Program-made: the position numbers and the translations under genes
Source: Lachnospiraceae bacterium
Lineage (GTDB): Bacteria > Bacillota > Clostridia > Lachnospirales > Lachnospiraceae
Direction of reading: 5' to 3'
NCBI GenBank assembly: GCA_900771995.1
Contig: CAAGQC010000105.1
Location: 1-26,161, forward strand
Length of the DNA: 26,161 nucleotides
The notes under the pieces: model-generated
What the model saw: only the letters and a program-made list of their open reading frames with translations
What the model was told of the DNA's origin: nothing
The model's database searches: none
Shown here: piece by piece, positions 1 to 7,377 of the stretch
How the letters are laid out: every line of letters starts with the position of its first letter
Position numbering within the stretch: position 1 is the first letter of the stretch

Positions 1-72
1 ATATAAATTTAGCCATAATTGCTCATGCAAGCATGGCATTATGTCTAAATTTGCATGGCTCTGAATAGTTAC
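1..72. repeat. Hairpin repeat, left copy of window-end inverted repeat
   Basis: Bases 1-72 are the exact reverse complement of 26089-26160; identity stops at base 73. The unit is itself a long imperfect hairpin: AAATTTAG near base 6 pairs with CTAAATTT near base 45, CATAAT pairs with ATTATG, and the apex is CATGC-AA-GCATG. Its inner end (CTCTGAATAGTTAC, 59-72) matches 11 of 14 bases of the end of the 150-bp element at 22929-23078. It is probably the right part of a longer element cut by the window edge. No transposase is near. Confidence 0.9.
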
Positions 73-79
73 CAAATCA

Positions 80-117
80 TTTATAAATATAAGACCCCCT
101 CTCCCATGAGGGCGTCT
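80..117 (-). terminator. Probable terminator of the mtaB-ireB-ruvX-DUF1292 run
   Basis: On the minus strand AGACGCCCTC pairs with GAGGGGGTCT (one G-G mismatch, 6-nt loop), followed by a U-rich but not pure U stretch. It lies 13 bp after the DUF1292 stop codon. The weak U tract lowers confidence. Confidence 0.55.
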
Positions 118-130
118 GTATTTATCGAAA

Positions 131-394
131 TTAAATCAGATCAATATCTTCCAGCATATCCGCAAATACACCGGATACTGCTTCCAGTTCTTCATCATCG
201 GAGACAACATCATAAATGCTCTCTTCTTCGCCGTCCTGAGACATATCCTTCAGGATCAGGGCGTCTCCGTCGCCCTCTTCCACATCGGTCACCAGAATAT
301 AATTATGTCCACCGATTCTGGTCTGTTCCAGTACATAAAATTCTACAGGTTCTTCGCCCTCGGGGCGAAATGTGATCTTTTCCAGTTTACTCAT
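131..394 (-). CDS. DUF1292 family protein (YrzB-like)
   Basis: An 87-residue acidic protein of the DUF1292 family. It starts MSKLEKITF, has a central beta-rich core with the typical 'NYILVTD' and 'ALILKD' strands, and an acidic C-terminus rich in Glu and Asp. Its start codon overlaps the ruvX stop by four bases (ATGA), so it is probably translationally coupled to ruvX. The order ireB-like, ruvX, DUF1292 is a conserved Firmicutes arrangement (yrzL-yrrK-yrzB in Bacillus subtilis), which supports the family call. The molecular function of the family is not established and nothing here reveals it. It is the last gene of its run, with a probable terminator just after it. Confidence 0.9.
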   Translation of the reverse strand: MSKLEKITFRPEGEEPVEFYVLEQTRIGGHNYILVTDVEEGDGDALILKDMSQDGEEESIYDVVSDDEELEAVSGVFADMLEDIDLI

Positions 395-834
395 TCTGAT
401 TCCTTTTTCTTCTCATTATTTCTGCGGTCCAGATATCCCTGCAGGATCAGGGTGGCTGCGATCATATCCACGTAATCCTTACGGTTCTCCCGGCGGATCC
501 CCGCTTCCATCATTGCCTTGTCCGCTGCTACGGTGGTCAGTCTCTCATCCCAGAAATATACCGGCAATCCGGTTCTGCGCTCCAGTTTGTCCTTGAACTC
601 TTTGGTCAGTTCCACGCGGACACCCTCGGTATCGTTCATGTTCTTGGGCAGTCCCAGTACGATCTCTTCCACTTCATTTTCCACGATCAGTTCTTCGATC
701 CGGGCCAGTGTCTGCCGTAATTTGTTCTCTTCCTTGCGGCGAATGATCTCTACTCCCTGTGCTGTTAAGAGCAGACTGTCACTGATCGCCACGCCCACGG
801 TACGTGAGCCGAAATCCAAACCCATAATACGCAT
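391..834 (-). CDS. ruvX: RuvX/YqgF family pre-16S rRNA nuclease-like protein
   Basis: A 147-residue RNase H-fold protein of the RuvX (YqgF, YrrK) family. Family members are linked to maturation of the 16S rRNA 5' end and were earlier proposed to be Holliday junction resolvases. The expected acidic active-site pattern is visible: Asp7 in 'GLDFGSRTVGVA', the 'LGLPKNMNDTEG' segment at about 61-71, 'WDERLTT' at 95-101 and Asp123 in 'DYVDMIAATLIL'. Length is normal for the family. It lies between ireB (23-bp gap) and the DUF1292 gene (4-bp overlap), the standard Firmicutes neighbourhood. The C-terminus ends in a basic and acidic tail, KKKESE. The family assignment is firm; the exact nuclease role in this organism is from family knowledge only. 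Confidence 0.95.
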   Translation of the reverse strand: MRIMGLDFGSRTVGVAISDSLLLTAQGVEIIRRKEENKLRQTLARIEELIVENEVEEIVLGLPKNMNDTEGVRVELTKEFKDKLERRTGLPVYFWDERLTTVAADKAMMEAGIRRENRKDYVDMIAATLILQGYLDRRNNEKKKESE

Positions 835-857
835 GTGGGTCCTCCTGATAGTTGTAA

Positions 858-1121
858 TTATTTCCAGTGTTTGGTCTTGATATACTCTGTGAGCAATTCT
901 TCCACCAGTTCATCCCGTTCTACCTTCATGATCAGGCTGCGGGCATTCTTATGGCTGGTAATATAAGTGGGATCTCCGCTCATAATATAGCCTACGATCT
1001 GGTTCACAGGGTTGTATCCCTTCTCCGTCAGTGCCTCATAAACGGTAGAAAGCACCAGCTTCACGCCGGTCTCAGGTTCTGTCTCTACCTTGAAGTATTG
1101 TGTATTTCCTAAGTCCTGCAT
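858..1121 (-). CDS. ireB: IreB family regulatory phosphoprotein (UPF0297/YrzL)
   Basis: An 87-residue member of the DUF965/UPF0297 family. In Enterococcus faecalis the homologue IreB is a substrate of the PASTA-domain kinase IreK and negatively affects cephalosporin resistance. The family core 'KGYNPVNQIVGYIMSGDPTYI' region and 'ERDELVEELL' are clear. The start MQDLGNTQYF was chosen over an upstream in-frame codon because an AGAGGA ribosome site lies 5-8 bases before it and homologues begin here. Thr7 lines up with one of the N-terminal threonines phosphorylated in IreB; position 4 is Leu instead of Thr. It leads into ruvX. No kinase gene is in the window. Confidence 0.93.
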   Translation of the reverse strand: MQDLGNTQYFKVETEPETGVKLVLSTVYEALTEKGYNPVNQIVGYIMSGDPTYITSHKNARSLIMKVERDELVEELLTEYIKTKHWK

Positions 1122-1202
1122 ACGATCCTCTTTTTTCTGCCATGGGACAAATGCTGCCCCGGCAAAAAGCAAATTTTTCCGTTATGCCTTATCTTACCGC
1201 AT

Positions 1203-2663
1203 TTACTTTGAAAATTCAAGAGGTGATAACAACAGAATCTCATCCGTCAGAAATTCCTGTACGCTGCCCCGCAGCACAGTATTTGTCAGGATATTGGGAT
1301 TCTCCTGTACGGGAACCGCCATCTTCACATAGTCTCTGGTATGTCCCAGCAGATATTCCGTTCCCCCAATCTCCTTGGTCTCCTCCAGAAGCACTTCCGC
1401 TTCCTGTCCCACATACCGTGCCCGGAACTGCTTCGACTGTTCCTTCTCCATGGCCAGCAGTTCTGCGCTTCTTTCGGTCTTTACAGGATCCGGTACCTGT
1501 TCCGGCATCACGGCCGCTCTGGTTCCAGCTCTCTTGGAATATTTGAAAATATGCATTTCGAAAAACCGGATCCGGTCCAAAAAGCCTACCGTTTCGGTGA
1601 ATTCCTCTTCCGTCTCTCCCGGGAAGCCCACAATAACGTCTGTGGTGATGGCCGGGTGATCGAATACCTTGCGCAGCAGCGCCACGCTCTCCGCGTATTC
1701 TTCGGAGGTGTATTTACGGTTCATACGGCGCAACGTCGCATCACAGCCGCTCTGCAAGGACAGATGAAAATGGGGACACAGCTTCGGCAGTGCCGCCATT
1801 CTGGCTGCGGTCTCCTCCGTGACGATACGGGGTTCCAGAGAACCGATCCGGATACGCTCGATGCCCTCAATGTCATGGATCCGTTCCAGCAGATCGATCA
1901 GCTTGCTGCTGCCGGAATAATCTCTTCTTTCCTCGTCTTCTTTTAATACAGAGACACTTTCTCCCCGCTTCCAGGCTTCCTCGTCAAAATCAATGCCGTA
2001 GGAACTGATATGGATGCCCGTCAGTACGATCTCCCGGTAGCCCGCCTGCGCCATACCGGTGATCTCCCGGATGATGTCTTCCGCTCTGCGGCTGCGGACT
2101 CTGCCTCTCGCATAGGGAATGACACAGTAGGAACAGAACTGGTTGCAGCCGTCCTGGATCTTGATATAAGCCCGGGTATGCTCCGCGGTATGCTTTAGGG
2201 TCATTTCTTCGTATTCCGCTGTGTGGTTGATGTCGATGACAGTGGTGTCATGCATGGTCTTGTCCACGCCGTGTCCGGCAGTTTCCCCGTTCTCCGCCAC
2301 CGCATCTTCCTGCTCCAGATCCTGCAGATATTCCTCCAGGATCGAGGCCAGATCCTTCTTGCGGTTGTTGCCGATGGCCAGATCGATGCAGGGGTCCTGC
2401 TCCACATCTTCTCTGCCGGTCTGCACATAACAGCCCACTGCCACCACCAGTGCCGCCGGATTTTTCTGTTTTGCCCGGTGAAGCATCTGTCTGCTTTTCC
2501 GGTCTGCAATATTGGTAACTGTGCAGGTATTTACGATATAAATATCTGCGATTTCATCAAATGGTACAATAGTATAACCTTTTTCTTGTAACATTTGTTG
2601 CATTACTTCTATTTCATAGGAATTAACCTTACATCCGAGGTTGTGTAATGCTACACTTTTCAT
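1203..2663 (-). CDS. mtaB: tRNA ms2t6A37 methylthiotransferase MtaB
   Basis: A 486-residue radical-SAM methylthiotransferase (YqeV/MtaB group), which adds a methylthio group to t6A37 in ANN-decoding tRNAs. The N-terminal UPF0004 domain carries Cys11 (NLGCKVN), Cys47 (NTCTVTN) and Cys78 (VGCYVQ) for one cluster; Cys173, Cys177 and Cys180 in CNQFCSYC bind the radical-SAM cluster. A TRAM domain closes the protein ('ARYVGQEAEVLLEE'). The NLGCKVNSYE start is typical of MtaB rather than MiaB. An acidic linker at about 116-153 and a charged insert inside the radical-SAM domain ('DEEAWKRGES...' to 'ERRDYSGSS') make it longer than the usual roughly 450 residues. The ATG at 2663 follows GAGGA; an upstream GTG is less likely. 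Divergent from the HPr-like gene. Confidence 0.95.
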   Translation of the reverse strand: MKSVALHNLGCKVNSYEIEVMQQMLQEKGYTIVPFDEIADIYIVNTCTVTNIADRKSRQMLHRAKQKNPAALVVAVGCYVQTGREDVEQDPCIDLAIGNNRKKDLASILEEYLQDLEQEDAVAENGETAGHGVDKTMHDTTVIDINHTAEYEEMTLKHTAEHTRAYIKIQDGCNQFCSYCVIPYARGRVRSRRAEDIIREITGMAQAGYREIVLTGIHISSYGIDFDEEAWKRGESVSVLKEDEERRDYSGSSKLIDLLERIHDIEGIERIRIGSLEPRIVTEETAARMAALPKLCPHFHLSLQSGCDATLRRMNRKYTSEEYAESVALLRKVFDHPAITTDVIVGFPGETEEEFTETVGFLDRIRFFEMHIFKYSKRAGTRAAVMPEQVPDPVKTERSAELLAMEKEQSKQFRARYVGQEAEVLLEETKEIGGTEYLLGHTRDYVKMAVPVQENPNILTNTVLRGSVQEFLTDEILLLSPLEFSK

Positions 2664-2696
2664 AGGATTCCTCACTTTTTTTGTATTGTTTTCGTC

Positions 2697-2725
2697 TTGA
2701 CTTTTGGCCGTCCACCCATTAATAT
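2697..2725 (+). promoter_or_regulatory. Promoter of the HPr-like gene
   Basis: TTGACT (2697-2702), 17-bp spacer, TAATAT (2720-2725): close to the housekeeping sigma consensus. The expected transcript start, near 2732, gives a leader of about 35 nt before the ATG. No CRE-like palindrome was seen next to it. Confidence 0.75.
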
Positions 2726-2765
2726 GAAGTCAGAAGGTATGACACACATTAAGGAGGTAGTCAAC

Positions 2766-2996
2766 ATGAAGACAGTTCAGATTTCTTTAAATTCTATTGA
2801 TAAGGTAAAATCTTTCGTAAACGATATTACTAAGTTCGATTATGATTTCGATCTTGTATCCGGCAGATACGTTATTGATGCAAAGTCCATCATGGGTATC
2901 TTCAGCCTGGATCTTTCCAAGCCTATCGACCTGAACATCCATGCAGAGGATGGCGCTGATGAGGTTCTGGAAGTATTAAAGCCTTATCTGGTATAA
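2766..2996 (+). CDS. HPr-fold protein lacking the active-site His (Crh-like logic)
   Basis: A 76-residue protein of the HPr/PTS phosphocarrier fold, and the only plus-strand gene. ATG at 2766 follows AAGGAGG (2751-2757). An ungapped alignment to Bacillus HPr at offset 5 fits well over 'TKFDYDFDLVSGRYVIDAKS' and 'KSIMGIFSLDL', which match the HPr segment around Ser46. Ser41 here therefore corresponds to the regulatory Ser46. The HARPA loop is absent; the position of His15 is Ser10 and no His lies nearby, so it should not carry phosphate in the PTS chain. Crh of B. subtilis likewise lacks His15 but keeps Ser46 and acts in carbon catabolite repression. Whether this protein is phosphorylated, or binds CcpA, is inference. 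A strong terminator follows. Confidence 0.8.
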   Translation: MKTVQISLNSIDKVKSFVNDITKFDYDFDLVSGRYVIDAKSIMGIFSLDLSKPIDLNIHAEDGADEVLEVLKPYLV

Positions 2997-3034
2997 GTTA
3001 CCGCTTCGGAATTCCGAATACATAACGAGATTTT

Positions 3035-3074
3035 AAAAATGCCTTGAGAGTCGCAATCCTCTCAAGGCATTTTT
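3035..3074. terminator. Bidirectional terminator between the HPr-like gene and thiI
   Basis: A perfect 16-bp stem (AAAAATGCCTTGAGAG, 3035-3050, with its complement 3059-3074) and an 8-nt loop, with U tracts on both strands. It separates the two convergent genes and can end both transcripts, including the long minus-strand run that starts near 13.8 kb. Confidence 0.92.
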
Positions 3075-3086
3075 CTTGCTTCTCTT

Positions 3087-4268
3087 TTACGCTTCCGCAA
3101 TGATCAGTTCTTTGGTCTCCAGTGCGGTCTTCACCAGTTCATCGATCTTCTCATCCAGATTGTGTTCATGTCTGCGGATCACCTTCACATTGGGCTTTGT
3201 CACAGGATGCTTTGCCACGAAGATGGTACAGCAGTCTTCATAGGGCAGAATGGAAGTCTCGTAGGTGCCGATCTTCTCGGATACTTCCACGATCTCCTGC
3301 TTGTCGAAGCCGATCAGCGGGCGGTATACCGGCAGTTCGCAGACTTCGTTGGTGGCGATCAGGGAGTTCATGGTCTGGGATGCTACCTGGCCGATGCTCT
3401 CACCGGTGATCAGCCCCAGGCACTCTGTCTCCTTCGCGATCTGCTCCGCAATCCGCATCATATAACGGCGCATGATAATGGTCAGTTCCTCATGGGGACA
3501 TTTCTCATAAATATATAACTGAATATCGGTAAAGTTGATCACATGCAGATAGATCGGTCCGGTATAGCGGGCTACGATCTTCGCCAGATCCACTACCTTC
3601 TGCTTGGCACGCTCGCTGGTGTAAGGCGGTGCATGGAAATATACCGCATCGATCTTGACGCCTCTCTTGGCAATCATATAGCCTGCCACGGGAGAATCGA
3701 TACCGCCGGACAAAAGCAGCATTCCCTTACCGCCGGTGCCTACCGGCATTCCTCCGGGGCCGGGCAGGATCACGGAGTAAATATAGATCTCTTCACGGAT
3801 CTCGATGTTCAGCATGATATCGGGATGGTGTACATCCACCTTCATGTTGGGATAGGCATTCAGGATGGCTTCTCCCATATCCATATTGATGGTCATGGAG
3901 TCCTTGGGGTAATTTTTTCTGGCACGTCTCGCTGCCACCTTGAAGGTCTGGTTGCAGTCCGGATATACCTTTGCAATATAGTCGATCACGGTCTCACACA
4001 GCTTCTCGAAGCCTTCATCCTGTACATGCACTACCGGGCAGATACCGGAGATACCGAAGACTCTCTGCAAATGAGCCACCACTTCATCATAGTCAAATTC
4101 TGACTCTGCATCTACAAAAATACGGCCCTGTGTCTTGTGTACCAGAAATTCTCCCTCACACTTTTTCAGAGCATATTTGATCTGGCGTACCAGAGCATCT
4201 TCGAACAGATAACGGTTTTTTCCCTTAATGCCGATCTCGGCATATTTTATCAAAAATGATGTAAACAC
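3087..4268 (-). CDS. thiI: tRNA 4-thiouridine synthase ThiI (no rhodanese domain)
   Basis: A 393-residue ThiI, which adenylates U8 of tRNA and transfers sulfur to make 4-thiouridine. An N-terminal ferredoxin-like and THUMP region (about 1-165) is followed by the PP-loop ATPase with 'LLLSGGIDSPVAGYMIAKRG'. The C-terminal part has 'LPYEDCCTIFVAKHP' with Cys346 and Cys347 in the region of the catalytic Cys of the family. The rhodanese domain of the E. coli enzyme is missing, as in Bacillus, where the desulfurase NifZ passes sulfur directly. A cysteine desulfurase gene lies just upstream (28-bp gap), which fits this pairing. The start is GTG at 4268 after AAAGGAAAAG. Last gene of the long minus-strand run. 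Confidence 0.96.
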   Translation of the reverse strand: MFTSFLIKYAEIGIKGKNRYLFEDALVRQIKYALKKCEGEFLVHKTQGRIFVDAESEFDYDEVVAHLQRVFGISGICPVVHVQDEGFEKLCETVIDYIAKVYPDCNQTFKVAARRARKNYPKDSMTINMDMGEAILNAYPNMKVDVHHPDIMLNIEIREEIYIYSVILPGPGGMPVGTGGKGMLLLSGGIDSPVAGYMIAKRGVKIDAVYFHAPPYTSERAKQKVVDLAKIVARYTGPIYLHVINFTDIQLYIYEKCPHEELTIIMRRYMMRIAEQIAKETECLGLITGESIGQVASQTMNSLIATNEVCELPVYRPLIGFDKQEIVEVSEKIGTYETSILPYEDCCTIFVAKHPVTKPNVKVIRRHEHNLDEKIDELVKTALETKELIIAEA

Positions 4269-4296
4269 GTTCTTTTCCTTTCTTATCCTGGCTGTC

Positions 4297-5466
4297 TTAT
4301 CTACGACTGTATCTGCGCAACATAGGCACTATATTGTACAATGCCTGGAGGCATACGTCAATCTCTTCTTCCGTGGTAAATACGGAAAAGCTGAATCTTA
4401 TGGTCGAATCCAGCAGGGATTTATCCACGCCGATGGCTTTCAGCGTAGCGGAAGGCTGCGGCTTGTGGGCGGAGCAGGCACTTCCGGCGGAGACATAGAT
4501 GCCCTTGTCTTCCAGTGCATGCAGCAGTACTTCACTCCGGACTCCCGCAAAGGATACACTGACGATATGCGCCGCCGTACCTTCCCCGTAAGGAGCATCC
4601 GGTAACAGTCCGTTGACCTTCACCTGATCCAGTTTCTCCACACCTTCGATAAATCTCCGCTTGCAGGCACAGAGTCTTGCATGGTCCTCATCAAAATGAC
4701 TATAGAGCATTTCCGCCGCTTTGGCAAGTCCTGCGATGCCGGGAACATTCTCCGTACCGGAGCGGAGGTTCTGCTGCTGCCCACCACCGAATACGATGGG
4801 CTGGATCTTTACCCGGTCCCCTACATACAACAGACCGACACCTTTGGGGCCGTGGATCTTGTGTCCGCTGACGGACAACAGATCAATGTGCATCTTCTTG
4901 GGATAGATCCGGGATTTGCCGAAGCCCTGTACCGCATCCACATGGAACAGGGTATCGGGGTTCATCTGTTTGATCAGTGCGCCGGCCTCCTCAATGGGCT
5001 GGAGGGCGCCGATCTCGTTATTCGTATGCATAATGGATACCAGAATGGTCTCCGGTGTCATGGCTCTGCGAAGATCTTCCAGGCGGATCCGTCCGCAGGA
5101 ATCCACGGGCAGATAAGTGACGCGGTAGCCCTGGCTCTCCAGATAACGCATGGTCTGTAAAATGGCCGGATGCTCCACCTGTGTGGTGATCAGATGATTG
5201 CCTCTGCGGCAGTTCGCCAGGGCACATCCGATCAAAGCCATATTGTCCGATTCCGTTCCGCCGGAGGTAAATAAAAGCTCTCTCTCTTCCACCTTCAGGA
5301 TCCTTGCCAGGGTCTCCTTGGCATAGCGGAGGTATTTCTCCGCCTCCACACCCTTCATATGCAGGCTGGAGGGATTGCCGTAATCTTCACACATGATCTT
5401 CGTCATCAACTCAGCCACTTCCGGAAATGTCCTTGTGGTGGCGGAATTGTCCAAATAGACTTCCAT
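4297..5466 (-). CDS. Cysteine desulfurase (NifS/IscS-like, probable ThiI partner)
   Basis: A 389-residue PLP enzyme that takes sulfur from cysteine as an enzyme-bound persulfide. Landmarks are 'YLDNSATT' at the N-terminus, 'SGGTESDNMAL' at 68-78, the PLP lysine Lys203 in SGHKIHGPKG, 'RSGTENVPGI' and the persulfide-forming Cys331 in 'SAGSACSAHKP'. It lies directly before thiI in the same direction, the arrangement seen for B. subtilis nifZ-thiI, so its main job is probably supplying sulfur for s4U8 in tRNA. No iscU or sufBCD gene is nearby, which argues against a general Fe-S cluster operon. ATG at 5466 follows AAGGAG with 10-nt spacing. Some general desulfurase activity cannot be excluded. 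Confidence 0.93.
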   Translation of the reverse strand: MEVYLDNSATTRTFPEVAELMTKIMCEDYGNPSSLHMKGVEAEKYLRYAKETLARILKVEERELLFTSGGTESDNMALIGCALANCRRGNHLITTQVEHPAILQTMRYLESQGYRVTYLPVDSCGRIRLEDLRRAMTPETILVSIMHTNNEIGALQPIEEAGALIKQMNPDTLFHVDAVQGFGKSRIYPKKMHIDLLSVSGHKIHGPKGVGLLYVGDRVKIQPIVFGGGQQQNLRSGTENVPGIAGLAKAAEMLYSHFDEDHARLCACKRRFIEGVEKLDQVKVNGLLPDAPYGEGTAAHIVSVSFAGVRSEVLLHALEDKGIYVSAGSACSAHKPQPSATLKAIGVDKSLLDSTIRFSFSVFTTEEEIDVCLQALYNIVPMLRRYSRR

Positions 5467-5537
5467 TCTCTTCTTCTCCTTGCTATCGAAACAGCTTTTC
5501 TCTGAAATTCATAGTACTTCTATTTCCGAGATCCGCT

Positions 5538-5591
5538 GCATATATTCTTATGATTAAAATATGCCGCAGGCAGACACTCTGTGCCGTCTGC
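5538..5591 (-). other. Two small stem-loops in the rsmE to desulfurase gap
   Basis: The 128-bp gap between rsmE and the desulfurase gene holds GCATAT/ATATGC (5538-5543 with 5559-5564) and GCAGAC/GTCTGC (5570-5575 with 5586-5591, 10-nt loop). On the minus strand the second comes first, right after the rsmE stop, and is followed by GGCATATTTTAATC. It may be a weak terminator or a processing site; I see no convincing promoter for the desulfurase gene. Confidence 0.35.
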
Positions 5592-5594
5592 TGC

Positions 5595-6341
5595 CTAATT
5601 TTCCAGCTGATACATCAGCCATGCGATGGTCGTAAATCCGGCGGTTTCCGTCCGCAGGATCCTTTTTCCCAGAGTGATGGGCAGAATCCCCGCCTCTGTG
5701 GCCACCCGGATTTCCTCCGGATCAAATCCGCCTTCCGGGCCGATGAAAATAGCGATCCGCTGACCGGGTCTTACGCTTTCGATCAGCTGTTTCGTCTGCG
5801 GCATTCCTTCTGCCAGTTCGTAAGGTACCAGTTTCAGATCCATTTCCGATGCCATTTTGACTGCCTGCACATAACTCATGACCGGAGCCACCGTGGGGAT
5901 CACGCCCCGCTTGCTCTGCTTGGCAGCTGCCTCCGCAATGCCCTGCCAGCGTTTGATCTTCGCATCTGCCTTCTTCTCATCCAGCTTCACCACGCAACGC
6001 TTCATGGCCACCGGTATCACCTGAAAAGCGCCCAGTTCCACGGCCTTCTGAATAATAAGTTCCATCTTGTCCGACTTGGGCAGTCCCTGAAACAGGTAGA
6101 TCTTCGCCGGAAGCTCCACGCCGTCTTCCTTGATAAAACGCAGTTCCAGACGGACACAGTCCTCTTCCAGCGCAAGGATCCCGCAGCGGTATTCCTTCCC
6201 GTCGATTCCGTTGCTGACAGCCACTTCCTCACCGGGACGCATCCGCAGTACATTTTTGATATGATTGACATCGGTTCCCCGGATAATGACGCTTTTTGCC
6301 GCCACGTCGATCTGCTCCGGTTCTACAAAAAACTGATACAT
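5595..6341 (-). CDS. rsmE: 16S rRNA (uracil-1498-N3)-methyltransferase RsmE
   Basis: A 248-residue SPOUT-class methyltransferase that methylates U1498 in helix 44 of 16S rRNA. The N-terminal PUA-like domain covers about 1-70; the SPOUT domain shows 'LFQGLPKSDKMELIIQKAVE', 'WQGIAEAAAKQSKR', 'FIGPEGGFDPEEI' and 'LGKRILRTETA', the last two forming the knotted SAM site. Length is normal. It starts 21 bp after the prmA stop, with AGGAG before the ATG, and prmA-rsmE is a common pair in Firmicutes. The downstream gap of 128 bp has stem-loops that could separate it partly from the sulfur genes. Confidence 0.96.
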   Translation of the reverse strand: MYQFFVEPEQIDVAAKSVIIRGTDVNHIKNVLRMRPGEEVAVSNGIDGKEYRCGILALEEDCVRLELRFIKEDGVELPAKIYLFQGLPKSDKMELIIQKAVELGAFQVIPVAMKRCVVKLDEKKADAKIKRWQGIAEAAAKQSKRGVIPTVAPVMSYVQAVKMASEMDLKLVPYELAEGMPQTKQLIESVRPGQRIAIFIGPEGGFDPEEIRVATEAGILPITLGKRILRTETAGFTTIAWLMYQLEN

Positions 6342-6362
6342 AAAAACTCCTACTTTCAGCGC

Positions 6363-7349
6363 TTAATTCTTTCTTGCAGTTACGCTGACCCATTCTCCCT
6401 GATAGGTTACTTCCAGAACTTCCAGTCCTGCGGCTTTTACCGCCTCTACCACGGTCTGTTCCTTGTCATCAATGATGCCGGAGGTGATATAGATGCCTCC
6501 CTTTTTCAGCTGATGTACGATAACGGGAGTCAGGGGTACCAGCACATCTGCCAGAATGTTGGCTACCACGATATCATAGCATTCATAGCCTACCTTGTCC
6601 TGTACTTCCTTGTCCGTAATGATATTGCCGATCATCATGTCGAACTGTGCCGGATCGATACCGTTGACTTCGCAGTTCTGGGCCACAGCCTCCACCGCGC
6701 AGATATCCAGATCGGTTCCCACTGCATGCTTCGCACCGAACATCAGGGACAGGATCGCCAGAATACCGCTGCCGGTTCCCACGTCCAGAAGCTCTGTCTC
6801 GGGGGTGATGAACTTGCGCAGCTGACGGATACATAACTGTGTGGTCTCGTGCATGCCGGTACCGAATGCGGTGCCGGGGTCGATATGCAGTACCATTTTA
6901 TCGGTATCTTCCGGTTTGATATTTTCCCAGGAAGGAATCACCAGAATGTCATCGATATAGAACTGATGGAAATACTGTTTCCAGTTGTTGATCCAGTCGA
7001 TATCTTCGGTCTCGTCCACTACGACGGAGCCTTCGCCGATGTCCATGAACTGGCGTAAATCTTCCAGTTCCCGCTTCACGTCCGCAAGCACGGCCTCCGT
7101 GGTGGTCTTCTCGCCGGCCACTTCCAGACTGCCATCCTCTTTTTCCTCTACGAAAAAGCTTAAGTATGCGATGCCGTCATCCTCGGGTCCGTCCGGCAGG
7201 ATATCTACGAACATCTGCTCCTTCTCCATGGCGGTCAGAGGCACTTTGTCCTCGATCTGTGCGCCTTCCAGCCCCAGATCATACAGGGTGCTGATAATAA
7301 TATCTTCCGCTTCCGTCACGGTCTTTATTCTGAATTTTACCCACTTCAT
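6363..7349 (-). CDS. prmA: Ribosomal protein L11 methyltransferase PrmA
   Basis: A 328-residue class I SAM-dependent methyltransferase that methylates lysines of ribosomal protein L11. An N-terminal substrate-recognition domain (about 1-100) leads to the catalytic part with 'HIDPGTAFGTGMHETTQLCI' and the SAM motif 'LLDVGTGSGILAI', then 'VVANILADVLVPL', the family NxLA motif. It is slightly longer than the roughly 295-310 residues common in the family, the extra length lying in the charged segment around 'EEKEDGSLEVAGEKTTTE'. It begins 28 bp after the stop of the second Pip gene, with AAAGGAAT before the ATG and no terminator between, so it may be co-transcribed with the envelope genes upstream. 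Confidence 0.96.
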   Translation of the reverse strand: MKWVKFRIKTVTEAEDIIISTLYDLGLEGAQIEDKVPLTAMEKEQMFVDILPDGPEDDGIAYLSFFVEEKEDGSLEVAGEKTTTEAVLADVKRELEDLRQFMDIGEGSVVVDETEDIDWINNWKQYFHQFYIDDILVIPSWENIKPEDTDKMVLHIDPGTAFGTGMHETTQLCIRQLRKFITPETELLDVGTGSGILAILSLMFGAKHAVGTDLDICAVEAVAQNCEVNGIDPAQFDMMIGNIITDKEVQDKVGYECYDIVVANILADVLVPLTPVIVHQLKKGGIYITSGIIDDKEQTVVEAVKAAGLEVLEVTYQGEWVSVTARKN

Positions 7350-7377
7350 GTTGTGATTCCTTTCTTTTTTGGTTATC

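Noticed and set aside
3005..3018. Perfect 14-bp palindrome TTCGGAATTCCGAA after the HPr-like gene
   Set aside because: It has no loop to form a hairpin, lies next to a clear terminator and matches no operator I can name; it could be chance.
5427..6836. 469-codon plus-strand open frame opposite rsmE and prmA
   Set aside because: It is antisense to two well-recognised genes, has no recognisable domain, is His/Phe/Leu-rich in the way shadow frames are, and lacks a convincing ribosome site.
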